Position numbers and translations under genes: made by a program. Shown piece after piece: positions 43,739-53,947 of a stretch of DNA of 64,000 bases; position 1 is the stretch's first letter, and the number at the start of each line of letters is the position of its first letter. The notes beneath the pieces are model-generated. The model ran no database searches, was not told the origin of the DNA, and worked only from the letters and a program-made list of their open reading frames with translations. The stretch comes from Globodera rostochiensis (lineage: Eukaryota > Nematoda > Chromadorea > Rhabditida > Heteroderidae), in contig JAEVLN010000009.1 in assembly GCA_018350325.1 (NCBI GenBank), positions 1,447,388-1,511,387 on the forward strand, read 5' to 3'.

Positions 43739-43891
43739 TTAAAAGGGTGGTGCAGGCAACTGCTGTTGTGCAACCGCTCCCGGCCCATCTTTAGACAAAC
43801 AACAGATGTTGATATGATGACTACCGTCCTCACAGTCACAGATGCTCAGGCGTGAAAACTGTGCGGCAAGCTTTTGAAGAAAATCGTCCAT
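43739..43891 (-). CDS. Possible small Cys-containing ORF
   Basis: 50 codons on the minus strand starting MDDFLQKLAAQFSRL, with Cys residues at ICDC and INICCL, immediately preceded by TTTTTATAAAAATGG. It is divergent from the polymerase gene. Too short to identify; may be chance. Confidence 0.3.
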   Translation of the reverse strand: MDDFLQKLAAQFSRLSICDCEDGSHHINICCLSKDGPGAVAQQQLPAPPF

Positions 43892-43972
43892 TTTTATAAA
43901 AACACTTAAGGCTAATCTCTAGGAATGGGGCGGGTCAAATCCCATCAGGGTCAAAAAGCGGGTATAAATAGC

Positions 43973-43980
43973 GGTTTGTG
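43973..43980 (+). promoter_or_regulatory. TATA box of the polymerase gene
   Basis: TATAAATA lies about 75 bp upstream of the first ATG (44054). Confidence 0.6.
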
Positions 43981-44053
43981 GACGGCCCATCAACCCACTT
44001 CTTTTTCTCCTACCCCTACTCCTACCTAATTCACTGCAATTCGTCATCCCCAA

Positions 44054-47000
44054 ATGGACGGTCAGCCTTCCGAAAAGCGTGCCCGTCTTGGCTTTGCCAT
44101 CGAAGAACTGCTCAGCGACCAGCCCTTTTTTGTACAGCAAGCAACATCAGCAGATTGGTAGCGGTGGATCGACAGAGAAGGACTCCCGAAGACTATGTGA
44201 GGAAGCTGGATGAAGACGTTGAGCATTCGGCAAAGTTCAAGCGTGGTCAAGGTGAAATCAAAGTTCCAAATTGAAGATTTACCCGCCGATCCGGAAGCTT
44301 TGCTGGCGGGCATTTTTCAAAAGTGTGTAGACAGTGCGACGGAGGAGAGTCGTCCATCGTGGGCACGAACCGGATCAGTCTCGGGTGTATGATCAGCAGT
44401 GAGCACCTCTCGACTCTGACGTCTGGACACCCATACGCGAAATCAACGACAATACTGTGGACGTCATCCTCAATCGTTTCTTGAGCGTGGTGCAGAGTAA
44501 ACAACAAAACAACGTGTCATTGCTGGGCGGTCCCTTCACTGTCACAGTCACCACTGTAAGCCGTCAGGAACTTCCAGCAGTGCGGACGCTCAAAGGCAGT
44601 GCTAGACGTCCAAATCAGACAGTTCAGCACCAAATCAGCGAACACGCACTGATAAAGGTAAATTAACCTAGACCATAAAACAATCAAAAAAAATATCTAT
44701 ATAAATTTTAAAGATCCGCAACCAGAACAATCACTGTCTGTTCCTTGCCCTCATCGCCACATTGATGCACAACATCAGCAAGTGGGCCCCTTGGAAATTC
44801 TTCGACTACATCAATGGCCGCTATGGATCTGCTGGACAGTTTGAGCAAGACACAGAGAAGCTGATGAGATGTGTTGGTGCCCCACTCTTCCAAAACGGGT
44901 ATGAGGCTTCTGTGTGGGTACCGCGTGTTGTTGACTACTGGAACAACGAGTGCTATGTGAACGAGCACTCCATAAAGGTCTACATTTTCGGGGAGTCTGG
45001 ACGGTACAAGCCGCTCTTCAAGTACGGCCCTGACAGTTACACCGCTATCCTGCGTCTCTACTTCAACAACAACCACTTTGACGGGGTTAAAACTTCTGGG
45101 AGGCTGTTTGGAAAGCCCTACTGCCTATCTTGTGAAGTGCCTTACGACAAAGCTGCAAACCACACCAAGTCTTGCAAAGCAAGGTGCATGCTGTGCGGGA
45201 GAGTTGGCCCAGCATACCCGTGCATTGCAGAAGAGGGTTTCAAGCAGTTCTGCAGCAGTTGCAACAAGACGTTCACCAGCATCAATTGTCTCCAGCATCA
45301 TCATCTCCACTCCAACTTTTGTGCACGCTCGAAAAAATGCCTTGAATGCGGTGTGATCTGGGACGTAAAAGCTAACACTACACAAGGACGAGCGGTAAGA
45401 ATTTTCATTCTCCAGCTCATTTATATATATTTTAATGGAGCAAAATGTTTAAGGGACACAAATGTAACGAGCGCTTTTGCAACACGTGCTTGGGGTATCA
45501 TTCAAAGGACAGAGGATGCTTTATTCAACCGCTTGAGCCAAAGCATGGAAAACCGTACCGCATTGTCAGCTTCGATCTGGAAACGATGCAGCACGTGGTA
45601 GCGAATCCCGAGGCGGCGGCGGAAAAGCAGAAAAAAATTCATCAGGCTAACTTCATCGCTGCTAAGGTCGCCTGCCCTAAGTGTATCTACAACGGTTGCT
45701 GGAGATCAAGCCTGACGGATACTCCTTGTGTTGTGTGTGGTCCCTGCCGAACGATCACCTTCAACCACCAGCCGTTCAACGACACGAAGGTGGACAAAGC
45801 AGGTTGTGACAGAAAATCCTTTAACTGATTTCATCGATTGGCTTCTTTTCACCCTACCTACCGAGTACGACACGGTCGCGTTCAGCCATTACGGAGGAAG
45901 GTTTGACATGGTGCTGCTGTTTAAAGATCTGTTCCGCAGAGGGCTGTGTCCGCAGATGATCCGCAAAGGTAACAAAATGTATGAGATGAAGGTGAACAGA
46001 CAACAAGGATCAAACCCTAACGTAATCTTCCGCGACTCGTACAACTTGATGCCGTGCTCTTTGGCAGCGCTTGTTCCTGCATACGGCCTGGACGTTGTGG
46101 AGAAGCCGTTCTTCCCACATCTTGTAAACAGGCCTGAAAACTACGGAACACTCGTCTGGCCAACAAAGGACGACTACATGGCCAACGGGATGATGCCGGC
46201 GAAACGCAGCGACTTCGACAAATGGTACAGCCAGAACAAACAACACCCGTTCCGGCTCGAGGAAGCTTTGGCGTCTTACTGCGTCAACGATGTGGAAATT
46301 CTAATGTGTGCCCTGGTGGCTTTCCGGACGGAGTTCATGGAGGTGTCAAAGCGTGGGTCAGGATCGATGGAGCGAGCAGCGTTTAAGTCTAGCCATAACG
46401 GAATTGATGTGCTGAGGGAAGCGATGACAATTGCAGGTAAACATTTTTGTTTGTTTTTGTTTATGTATAAAGTGATAATTTATGATTTTACAGCTGCTTG
46501 CATGCGCCATTTCAAAATAAACCATCTGCGGGCGCGTCATCTTGCCATCGTTCCTGAAAAGGGCTATGACAACGCTGACAATCAAAGCATGCTGGCGCTC
46601 AAATACCTCCAGTGGTACAGCGAGAAGCACGGTGTCAAAGTCCAGGGAGCCCACTCCCCGGAAATGGAGAAGAAAATTGCCAACTACAAGGTTGACGGCT
46701 GGGTGGAGACCCTTGGAAGGGCAATCGAAGTTAACGGTAAGTAATAATTAATTTTACTTAATACAATTGTGTCCAAGTTTACAATCAAATGTTTAGGCTG
46801 TGTTTGGCACGGCTGTTCACGGTGCTACCCTCTGGACGAGCAGCTTCTCCCAAACGGAAAGACAGCCGGTATGACACGACAGCTGGACGCCTCCCGCTTG
46901 GCTTTCATCCGAAGCCAAGTCAAAGAGGTTGAGGTAGTGTGGGAGTGCGACATCCGAAAGCAGCTGGAGAAAGATGGAAAAATGCGCAGCAAATTCGAAC

Positions 47001-48733
47001 GGTACAGAGACGAAGGACCTTTGAGCATCCGGGAGTGTTTCACGGGAGGACGCTGTGGCCCTCGCAAAATGTTCCACGGCGTTCAGCCCGGGCAGAAAAT
47101 ATCCTATTATGATGTGACGTCGCTGTACCCGTTCATAAAGTAAGTTTATTATTATTTATACACTTTTTATAATTTTTTAAATCAAAATTTTTAAGTGCCA
47201 CGACAAAATACCCGGTTGGCCACCCCAAAGTGCATGTGTTGAACGCGGATGTGAGCTGGACTCTCCCCGAACACAACCCGTACCAACTGGCCCTGCTCAA
47301 AGTGTTTGTGATCCCTCCGCGCACCATTGACATACCCGTTCTGCCGCTGAAGGCGGATGATCGGCTTATTTTTGGAGTCTGCCACTCTTGCGCGTAAGTT
47401 TTTTTTTTTATTGTTCATTTAAAATTTAAATTATACATTTTGACACTTACAGATGCGAGTATCCCAACGGTGGCGTCCTGCGGGATTACAGCTGCAAGCA
47501 TGATGATGAGGAGCGGGGTTGGGTGAGCAGTTGCACGTCCATTGAACTGAATGCTGCGCTGGAGGAGGGGTACCATGTGACGAAGCTGTACCGAGTGCTG
47601 GAGTACACACAATCTGACGACACCCTGTTCCAGCCGTACATTGCTGAATTCATGGCCCAAAAACTTCACGCAAGCGGCTTCAGCGACGAGATCAAAGGGT
47701 GCGAGAAGGCGGAGCAGCAGTATGTAAGTGAATGCGCTGAACGGTTTGGCATTCACATTGATCAGCAGAAGATGGTGCCGAACAAGGGAAAGAGGTCGCT
47801 GGCCAAGCTGGCGCTCAACAACCTTTGTAAGTTTTCTTTGATTTTACCTACGGATTTAACAGGATCTAAATTTTATAATTTGTCAGGGGGCCGCTTCTCC
47901 ATGAGAAATGAGCTGACCCAGACCTTTGTCACCTCCGACCCCGTTGCGCTTACCGAACACCTGGATGATCGCTCCAAGGAAGTCACTGCACTGGACGTTT
48001 TAAGTGACAGCACAATGATGATCAGCTTCACCACCAAGAAGGAATGGTTAGAGGAACACGGCTGCTCCAACATAGGTAAAAATTTTATCATTTTACCACA
48101 AAAATAATTAATACTACTGTAAATTATTTTCAGTCGTATCATTATGGACCACAAGTGCAGCCCGCCTGTACTTGCTTAAACTCATGCAGAAAATTGTGCG
48201 CTCTGGTGCGGACCTACTGTACACCGACACGGACAGCGTGATTTTCTGCCACAATGAAGCCGCAAACCCCCTGACCCTCGGTCCTCACCTTGGTGATCTG
48301 ACCGATGAATACCCGCAGCACGAAATTCTAGAATTCTGCTGCGGAGGAGCGGTAGGCATTTATTTTATTTTTTTAAATTTATTTCAACACGTGTATAACA
48401 CATAAATTTTAGAAGCAGTACGGTCTGAAGTTGCGCCGGAAGGACAATGGAGAGATCGAGCATGTCCTGAAGCTGCGGGGGATAACGCTGAACTACGACG
48501 TGAAGATCAACCAGAACTTGTGCTACACGACGTTCCGGGAGCGCGTGCTGCTTTACTCTGAAACTGGAAAGCTCGACCCCATCCCTGTGTTCACCAACAG
48601 TCTAAAGCCGAACATCAAGAAGGGCGAAGTGACGTCGGAGAAGACCAGCAAAGTGTACAAGCCGTATGTTGGAAAGGGAATTGTCGGAACAGATCATGGC
48701 ATTCGTGACTTTGGATACATTCGCCCCAAATAA
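44054..48733 (+). CDS. Protein-primed family B DNA polymerase (POLB), spliced, frame-broken
   Basis: Exons are 44054-44657, 44714-45394, 45454-46436, 46494-46736, 46797-47139, 47196-47393, 47453-47826, 47887-48075, 48134-48351 and 48413-48733, with nine small GT-AG introns. Exonuclease motifs: FDLETM (45571), SHYGGRFD (45883), YCVNDVEIL (46277). Polymerase motifs: A YYDVTSLYPF (47105), B KRSLAKLALNN (about 47790), C YTDTDSVI (48220). A Cys-rich region (CEVPYDKAANHTKSC, CMLCGR) and the GCVWHGC nuclease-like insert are typical of Polinton polymerases. Frame breaks occur in exon 1 (about 44155, 44270, 44350, 44385) and at about 45803-45812, so this copy is damaged or mis-sequenced. The enzyme would replicate the element from a terminal protein primer. 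Confidence 0.92.
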
Positions 48734-49200
48734 TTAGTTACATGTTTGACCATTTGTATCTCCAATTTGATCATATACTTTTCGTTTATTATCATTTAAT
48801 TTGTTCGTATTTTGTTAAAATGGAAGATAAAATTGATGCAAAATTAGTGTTTGGAAGATGTCGTTTTAAGGAAGAAAAATGCATAATTAGTGAATAGAAG
48901 ACACAATTTGTGAAAAATTAGTGTGTTATTACCAAATTAAGCTTTGGAAGTTGTCATTTTAAGGAAGAAAAATGCATAATTAGTGAATAGAAGATACAAT
49001 TGCAGAATTAAGGTTTAGAAGATGTCATTTTACAGCGTAAAACTGCATAATTAGTGAAAAGAAGACACAATTTGTAAAAATTGTGTAAAATACCAAATGT
49101 ACGCATGCGTGTGTAAAGGGTGCGTGCGTGTGTGGGAGGGGTGCGTGTGCGCGAAAAGGGTGGGTGCGTGCGCGCGCAAAAAGACATACATATAAATGTG
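48734..49200. repeat. Imperfect tandem repeats downstream of the polymerase
   Basis: A roughly 80-100 bp unit (TTTGGAAGATGTC, TTTTAAGGAAGAAAAATGCA, TAATTAGTGAATAGAAGA) occurs three times at about 48830-49090, followed by a GT/GC-alternating tract (49100-49190). No gene. Confidence 0.7.
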
Positions 49201-49767
49201 TCAATAACGTACATGTGAGGGTTTTGGATTTTCTTGACTCAGCTGTGCACGTCCCGTGTCTAGATAATGGTTGTCTTCATCATCATCAGCGGTATCATCA
49301 GAGTTAACGCTTTTTGGTGAACGTGAGCGCTCTCTAATCTCGGTAAAGATTCGGCTAAACCAAGTCTGATTCGCATCTGGGAAGGGTGAAGTGTCATCCT
49401 CCACAATTTCAACAAGCTCCATGGGGTAAAATCTGTCCTCACCTTTGCCGGGATGTTCAACTACACACGGCATGTACGGGTTGTGCAGACGGATTCTGTG
49501 CCTTGCATAAAAATGCGCTGCTATATTAATGTTGTAAGGACGGGGAAGGCGCCCATAGGCCATGACGTATGCGGCTCCGTCCCTAGTCAGACTATCAATG
49601 AAGAACGTCTTTTTGAACCCGTTTCGGTCCGTATATGTTGTACGGACTTTCTTACCCTTCAGCATTCTGAGTACTGCTTCTCGATCTGCGGGGTGGGCTA
49701 GCTTTTCTCGCAAGGAACGGACATTTATGTTGAGAAGCTGAGCGCAATAAGTACTAACAAGCACCAT
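49201..49767 (-). CDS. Stand-alone PAZ-domain protein
   Basis: 188 aa from ATG 49767 (an upstream in-frame TTG was ignored). Residues about 25-125 follow the PAZ fold of Argonautes in order: VRSLREKLAHPADREAVLRM, then LKGKKVRTTY, FFIDSLTRDGAA, and the hallmark NIAAHFYARHRIRLHNPYMP, CVV, RFYPMELVEIVED, equivalent to the Argonaute pattern with YF, LxxPxLPC and YLPLE. A Ser/Asp-rich tail follows. There is no PIWI, MID or RNase III domain. PAZ binds the 3' ends of small RNAs, so it could sequester or protect small RNAs against host silencing (inference). The gene is divergent from 49976 and has a TATA box. Confidence 0.85.
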   Translation of the reverse strand: MVLVSTYCAQLLNINVRSLREKLAHPADREAVLRMLKGKKVRTTYTDRNGFKKTFFIDSLTRDGAAYVMAYGRLPRPYNINIAAHFYARHRIRLHNPYMPCVVEHPGKGEDRFYPMELVEIVEDDTSPFPDANQTWFSRIFTEIRERSRSPKSVNSDDTADDDEDNHYLDTGRAQLSQENPKPSHVRY

Positions 49768-49804
49768 TTTGTTAAACAATGAAATGAAATGAGCGAAATT
49801 TAAG

Positions 49805-49814
49805 CCTTTTTATA
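49805..49814 (-). promoter_or_regulatory. TATA box of the PAZ gene
   Basis: TATAAAAAGG on the minus strand, about 40 bp upstream of the ATG. Confidence 0.6.
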
Positions 49815-49909
49815 GCAGCAATTCCGCACCCTTATTCCACATCAAAGAAATTTTACCGCTCGGCCTCAAAATTTTAATCCTTAATGTAAACATGACCTAG
49901 TTAGCAGGG

Positions 49910-49917
49910 TATAAATA
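49910..49917 (+). promoter_or_regulatory. TATA box of the zinc-ribbon-like gene
   Basis: TATAAATA lies about 60 bp upstream of ATG 49976. With the PAZ TATA box it forms a compact divergent promoter. Confidence 0.6.
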
Positions 49918-49975
49918 TTAAGGATTTCATCTCACCTCAGTTTCATTTAATTTTATTTTGCTAGTTTCAACAAAT

Positions 49976-50326
49976 ATGAACACAATTCCAGCAGAGCAAA
50001 TGGAAGCCGTGTACCAATTGTTTCAACAACAGCAACAACAACAGTTGCAGCAGCCAAAACGCTCTGTCGTCGAAGACGAAGAAGAACAAACTCAACTCTC
50101 TCCTCCTCTTGCAAAAAAGCGAGAAAATCTCTGGAAATTGACGAAAGGAAAGTTCCTCTTGACCTTCCATCTATGCAAGGAATGCCAAGAATTGCTCTTC
50201 CGCAGTGAGGACAAGACGGTGCGTGAAGGGAACTCGGTTACTGTAAAAATTGTTCTTTGCCAGGACTGTGTTACCACAAACACCCGGGCCACTGATCTGC
50301 TAGCACCAATGAAGAAAAAGGAATGA
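49976..50326 (+). CDS. Small Gln-rich protein with paired CxxC motifs
   Basis: 116 aa. A poly-Gln stretch (about 17-25) and an acidic patch precede a basic bipartite-like region. The C-terminal domain has HLCKECQELLF and VLCQDCV about 33 residues apart, a zinc-ribbon-like spacing. The in-frame TTG at 49958 was rejected for the ATG. Single exon. Function unknown. Confidence 0.6.
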   Translation: MNTIPAEQMEAVYQLFQQQQQQQLQQPKRSVVEDEEEQTQLSPPLAKKRENLWKLTKGKFLLTFHLCKECQELLFRSEDKTVREGNSVTVKIVLCQDCVTTNTRATDLLAPMKKKE

Positions 50327-50816
50327 GTGTATGGAGAAAATCAAAATTTTTGTTGAACATCTCGTAATTATTTAATTATACCTTTACATTTTTTCATAAT
50401 GTATATTTAAAATAAATAAGAGATTGCTTTAAGCGTTTAGTTCGGCGGCTTCATCAAAAAGTCAAATGTTTTTCACATTGCACCAGAATTGAAAGATGAT
50501 ATCCTCCCAAAACGGATTAAAGTTTTCTTCCCCCCCCCCAAAATCGGTAGAGATCAAAAACTTGGCAATTGTTATTCACTTCGGTCCAAGGTCAACGGAA
50601 GAGCCAACTTCGGACCATTCAAAACCAAACTGCCGTCGACGCCTCCATTGTTTGCATAGTGATGGGTGTGAATAAAAGCGAAGAGAGCGGTTATGCCATT
50701 CTCGACCTCCTTTGTTTGCACAAGATGGCAATCGGTTGCGCGCCTCTTTCCTAAATGCGATGGATTAACTTAATATGGGAAATGGGCGTGTGGGTGCCAA
50801 AGGTGAATTGAACGAG
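50327..50816. other. Intergenic, accessory region of the Polinton
   Basis: AT-rich DNA with a poly-C run (50530-50538). No gene is supported. Confidence 0.45.
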
Positions 50817-50825
50817 TATAAAAGG
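50817..50825 (+). promoter_or_regulatory. TATA box
   Basis: TATAAAAGG lies about 82 bp upstream of ATG 50907. Confidence 0.6.
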
Positions 50826-50906
50826 ATGATCATAACGCTTATCCACACCTTTTCCTCGCTCTCCAATTCAACTACTCCTTCAACTTAATCACCTCCCACC
50901 GTTGAA

Positions 50907-51789
50907 ATGCCTCGGAACACCTGGAAACATCAAATTGAACAGCGCATTGATGAGCTTGAGAACCGTTCCTTATCTCAAGAGCGGCAGCTGCGCGATCTCC
51001 GATGTCTTGCTCTGCATGCTTTCCACCGTCTGGAGCGAGTTGAGAGCTGGGCTTCACGAGTAAGTTTGCATTTTCAGCCTTATTTTTATTTTTATTTTTG
51101 ATAACACTATATTATTTAAATGTAGGAAAATTGGCGCCCCTTTCGACCGCGTTATGCCCCCTATATTGGACCTCTAACCGTTTGTGCTCGTGAACAACAA
51201 CGTCGACAACGTGTGAATGGCGCCATTGTGGCGGACCATCATCAGCTGCAACAACACGCGTGCCGGTGCACCATTTGTCTCCGCCATCGCAGAGTTGAGG
51301 ACCGTCTGGCAAGTGGTGAAGCAGCAGTTTCGGCTCAGCGTCAGCAAATCCAGGCGGAGCAAAATCATTTGGAGGCTGGGACCTCTCACAATAACAACGC
51401 CAGCAACAACAACAACAGCAGCGGAAGCAATGCCGGGCCTTCTCAAAACCGCAACGAAGGGTCCAACAACAACAACAACAACAATGGCAACTTGAGCTTG
51501 GATGAACAATTTGGTATGATTTGGTCTTAATTTAAAAGCCGAAAAATTTGTTTTTTTTTCTTTTGAACATGATTTTTTTTCTCTAGATCCCTGTGGATGC
51601 CACCAGTGGCAGTGTGAAGCATGTGAAGAAGCACGCCGAATGAACCGGCTGCGCAGTCGCACAGGTAGACCCCACGGTCCTCGCACAGCATCGGAGGGCC
51701 TTATGTTGCGAGATCGGCGTGAGGAGCAGGCAGAGCAGTCATTAATTATTATTCAGCTATTTTTCTCTCTCTCTTTTTCTACCGCTTGA
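50907..51789 (+). CDS. Coiled-coil protein with two CxC motifs, spliced
   Basis: Exons 50907-51059, 51126-51513 and 51587-51789, with GT-AG introns in phase, about 247 aa. The N-terminus predicts a coiled coil (IEQRIDELENRSLSQERQLR). The middle has CRCTICLRHRRVED, and after an Asn-rich linker the C-terminal part has CGCHQWQCEACEEARR. The two Cys motifs look related and may bind metal together. Followed by an Arg-rich stretch. Family not recognised. Own TATA box. Confidence 0.6.
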
Positions 51790-51970
51790 TTTTATGTAAT
51801 ACATCAATTCATTTAAAATTTTTTTAATTTCCAATTTATCATGTTTTAATTACTTTTCATTCATTCATTCATTATTATTCAGCTATATTTCTCTCTTTTC
51901 TACCGCTTGATTTTACGTAATACATCATTTCATTTATTTTTTAATTTCCAATTTATCATGTTTTATTACC
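51750..51970. repeat. Two-copy tandem duplication
   Basis: ATTATTATTCAGCTAT...CTACCGCTTGATTTTA...CCAATTTATCATGTTTT occurs at 51747-51845 and again at 51874-51965. The first copy supplies the stop codon of the preceding gene. Confidence 0.75.
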
Positions 51971-52114
51971 GTATCAACATTCATTCAAACATTTACTACC
52001 TCCAATTTTTGTTTACGACCTTGTATTTAATTTGTTTTATTTTCAAAATAAAAATAAAATAAAATGTGTGTGTGAAAAAAATATTTGATAAATTTTCTTC
52101 TTTTGCAGCCGCCC

Positions 52115-53947
52115 TCACATACACATACTCACAAAGGCCTGTAGTTCCTTCTCAGCCTAGAATATAAATGCTTGTAGATTTGAAAAGCAAAAAAAAAAAA
52201 TACAAAATTTTTTTTGTTTTCATTACCTTACGACGAATGTACGTAGGCGTATTTTGGGCGAACGTTATATTGAACTCCGCCGTCCTTACATCCTTCGCTT
52301 TATTCATTTGGCTGCGGACTGAAAAAATTTTTTTTAAAAAAATGTTAAAAATAATGAAAATCTAAAAAAAAAAAACCTTTTTCAAATTTACTGTTCTGGT
52401 TGAGTGAGTCAAGCAGGTCTTGCGACACTGGATTGCCTAAGACAGCGCTTAAAGTTGCGTCGATAGTCGACGACCGTGTAAAATCTGCTACGATCTCCAC
52501 ACCGCTTATGTCCTCGCTTAAGGTCCATTCGTGGACCCCTCTATATGCTGAAACCGGATGAAAGAGTTAGAAGATAACAGAGGGGCTGAAGTGATCTCAA
52601 TCCTTCCCGGGGAGGGTCTCAACTTACAACGCCGCAAGAGAACCCGGCCGTTCCGGTTCAGGAAGAGTGATTTGATGTGAATCAACCTTCCCCGGAACGG
52701 AGAGGGGCTCAGCTTGCAGCGCCGCAAGAGAACCCGGCCGTTCCGGTTCAGGAAGAGTGATTTGATGTGAATCAACCTTCCCCGGAACGGAGAGGGGCTC
52801 AGCTTGCTGCGCCGCAAGAGAACCCGGCCGTTCCGGTTCAGGAAGAGTGATTTGATGTGAATCAACCTTCCCCGGAACGGAGAGGGGCTCAGCTTGCTGC
52901 GCCGCAAGAGAACCCGGCCGTTCCGGTTCAGGAAGAGTGATTTGATGTGAATCAACCTTCCCCGGAACGGAGAGGGGCTCAGCTTGCTGCGCCGCAAGAG
53001 AACCCGGCCGTTCCGGTTCAGGCAGAGTGATTTGATGTGAATCAACCTTCCCCGGAACGGAGAGGGGCTCAGCTTGCAGCGCCGCAAGAGAACCCGGCCG
53101 TTCCGGTTCAGGAAGAGTGAGAAGTAAACGAGAGAAGAGAGAGAGAAGAAAGAGAGAAGATAGAGAGAGAGAGAGAAAGAGAGAGAGAATACTGAATGTT
53201 AGGAGGAAATGTTTTTTTTTTTTGAGTTGAGACGGACCACTCCATTTCAAATGTAAGACCCCCCCCCCTTATTCATCCAGCCACCCCTCCAGAAAAATCA
53301 AAAAATTTACACACCAGCCCATCCAATGAAGTATGCACGGCGCTCGTTGGTGTGGGTATACACCGCATAGACGTTCTTTATTTCATATTCCTTCTCTTCT
53401 GGCTTCTTGTTGTTGTTTGGCTGTTGCTGTGTCGTTACCACGTTCTGCTCCGGATGATGCTGCTGCTGCTGCTGCTCTTCCACTTCATCTTCCTCCCCCA
53501 TCACTTGTTCGCCGTTGTCGCCACCCGGCGCTCCGTGCTGATCATGCGGCTGACAGCCGCCCATATCTTCCATTTCTCCGTTTTGCAGTTGCTGCTGGCC
53601 TCCGTCCTCCTCCATCTCGTCGTCGTAGTCGCTCTCCGGCACAACATACTGATGAACCGGCAGGCAGCCGCCTTCCGCCTCCACTTCTTCGTTTTGATGC
53701 TGCTGATGCTGCTGGCCTCCTCTGTCCGCTTTCTCCGTCTTCACTGTCCTCCTCAGCCTTGTTGGTGCGTGGTTCACAAACATCTGCAAATGTACAATGA
53801 AATTAAAAATTAATTATAAACTTTTTTTTTTAAATTATTATTATTAAAAATTTAAAAATTTTCCACCCGACTGCTGTCGGGCTTTCGCTTTCTGCTTCGT
53901 CTCCGCTGATTTTTCTTTGCCCTCTTTGTTGGTTCGGCTGCTGGCAT
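52115..53947 (-). CDS. Polinton chromodomain protein, spliced
   Basis: Exons (minus) 53947-53867, 53783-53315, 52547-52392, 52318-52227 and 52156-52115, phases consistent, 279 aa. Exon 1 is Lys/Arg-rich. Exon 2 is long, acidic and Gln-rich. Its end, KEYEIKNVYAVYTHTNERRA then YFIGWA, joins exon 3 (YRGVHEWTLSEDISGVEIVA) to complete a chromodomain with the expected order of aromatic residues. The last exons (NIRSQMNKAKDVRTAEFN) are helical and charged. Chromodomains bind methylated histone tails. Intron 2 is unusually long because it contains six 90-bp tandem repeats. The junctions are read from sequence only. Confidence 0.7.
52631..53120. repeat. 90-bp minisatellite, 5.4 copies
   Basis: Exact 90-bp period: GCCGCAAGAGAACCCGGCCG recurs at 52631, 52721, 52811, 52901, 52991 and 53081 with few differences. 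Because 90 is a multiple of 3, two minus-strand frames stay open through it. It lies in an intron of the chromodomain gene, next to a GA-rich tract (53128-53190). Confidence 0.92.

Noticed and set aside
51174..51686. 170-aa minus-strand ORF
   Set aside because: Shadow of the Asn-rich spliced gene at 50907-51789.
52631..53120. CRISPR-like array
   Set aside because: Contiguous 90-bp tandem units without unique spacers, in a eukaryotic genome.
52518..53250. Two overlapping minus-strand repeat proteins (30-aa repeats LPEPERPGS... or NRNGRVLLRR...)
   Set aside because: They arise because a 90-bp minisatellite stays open in more than one frame. Splicing around it gives a recognisable chromodomain, so the repeats are treated as intronic.
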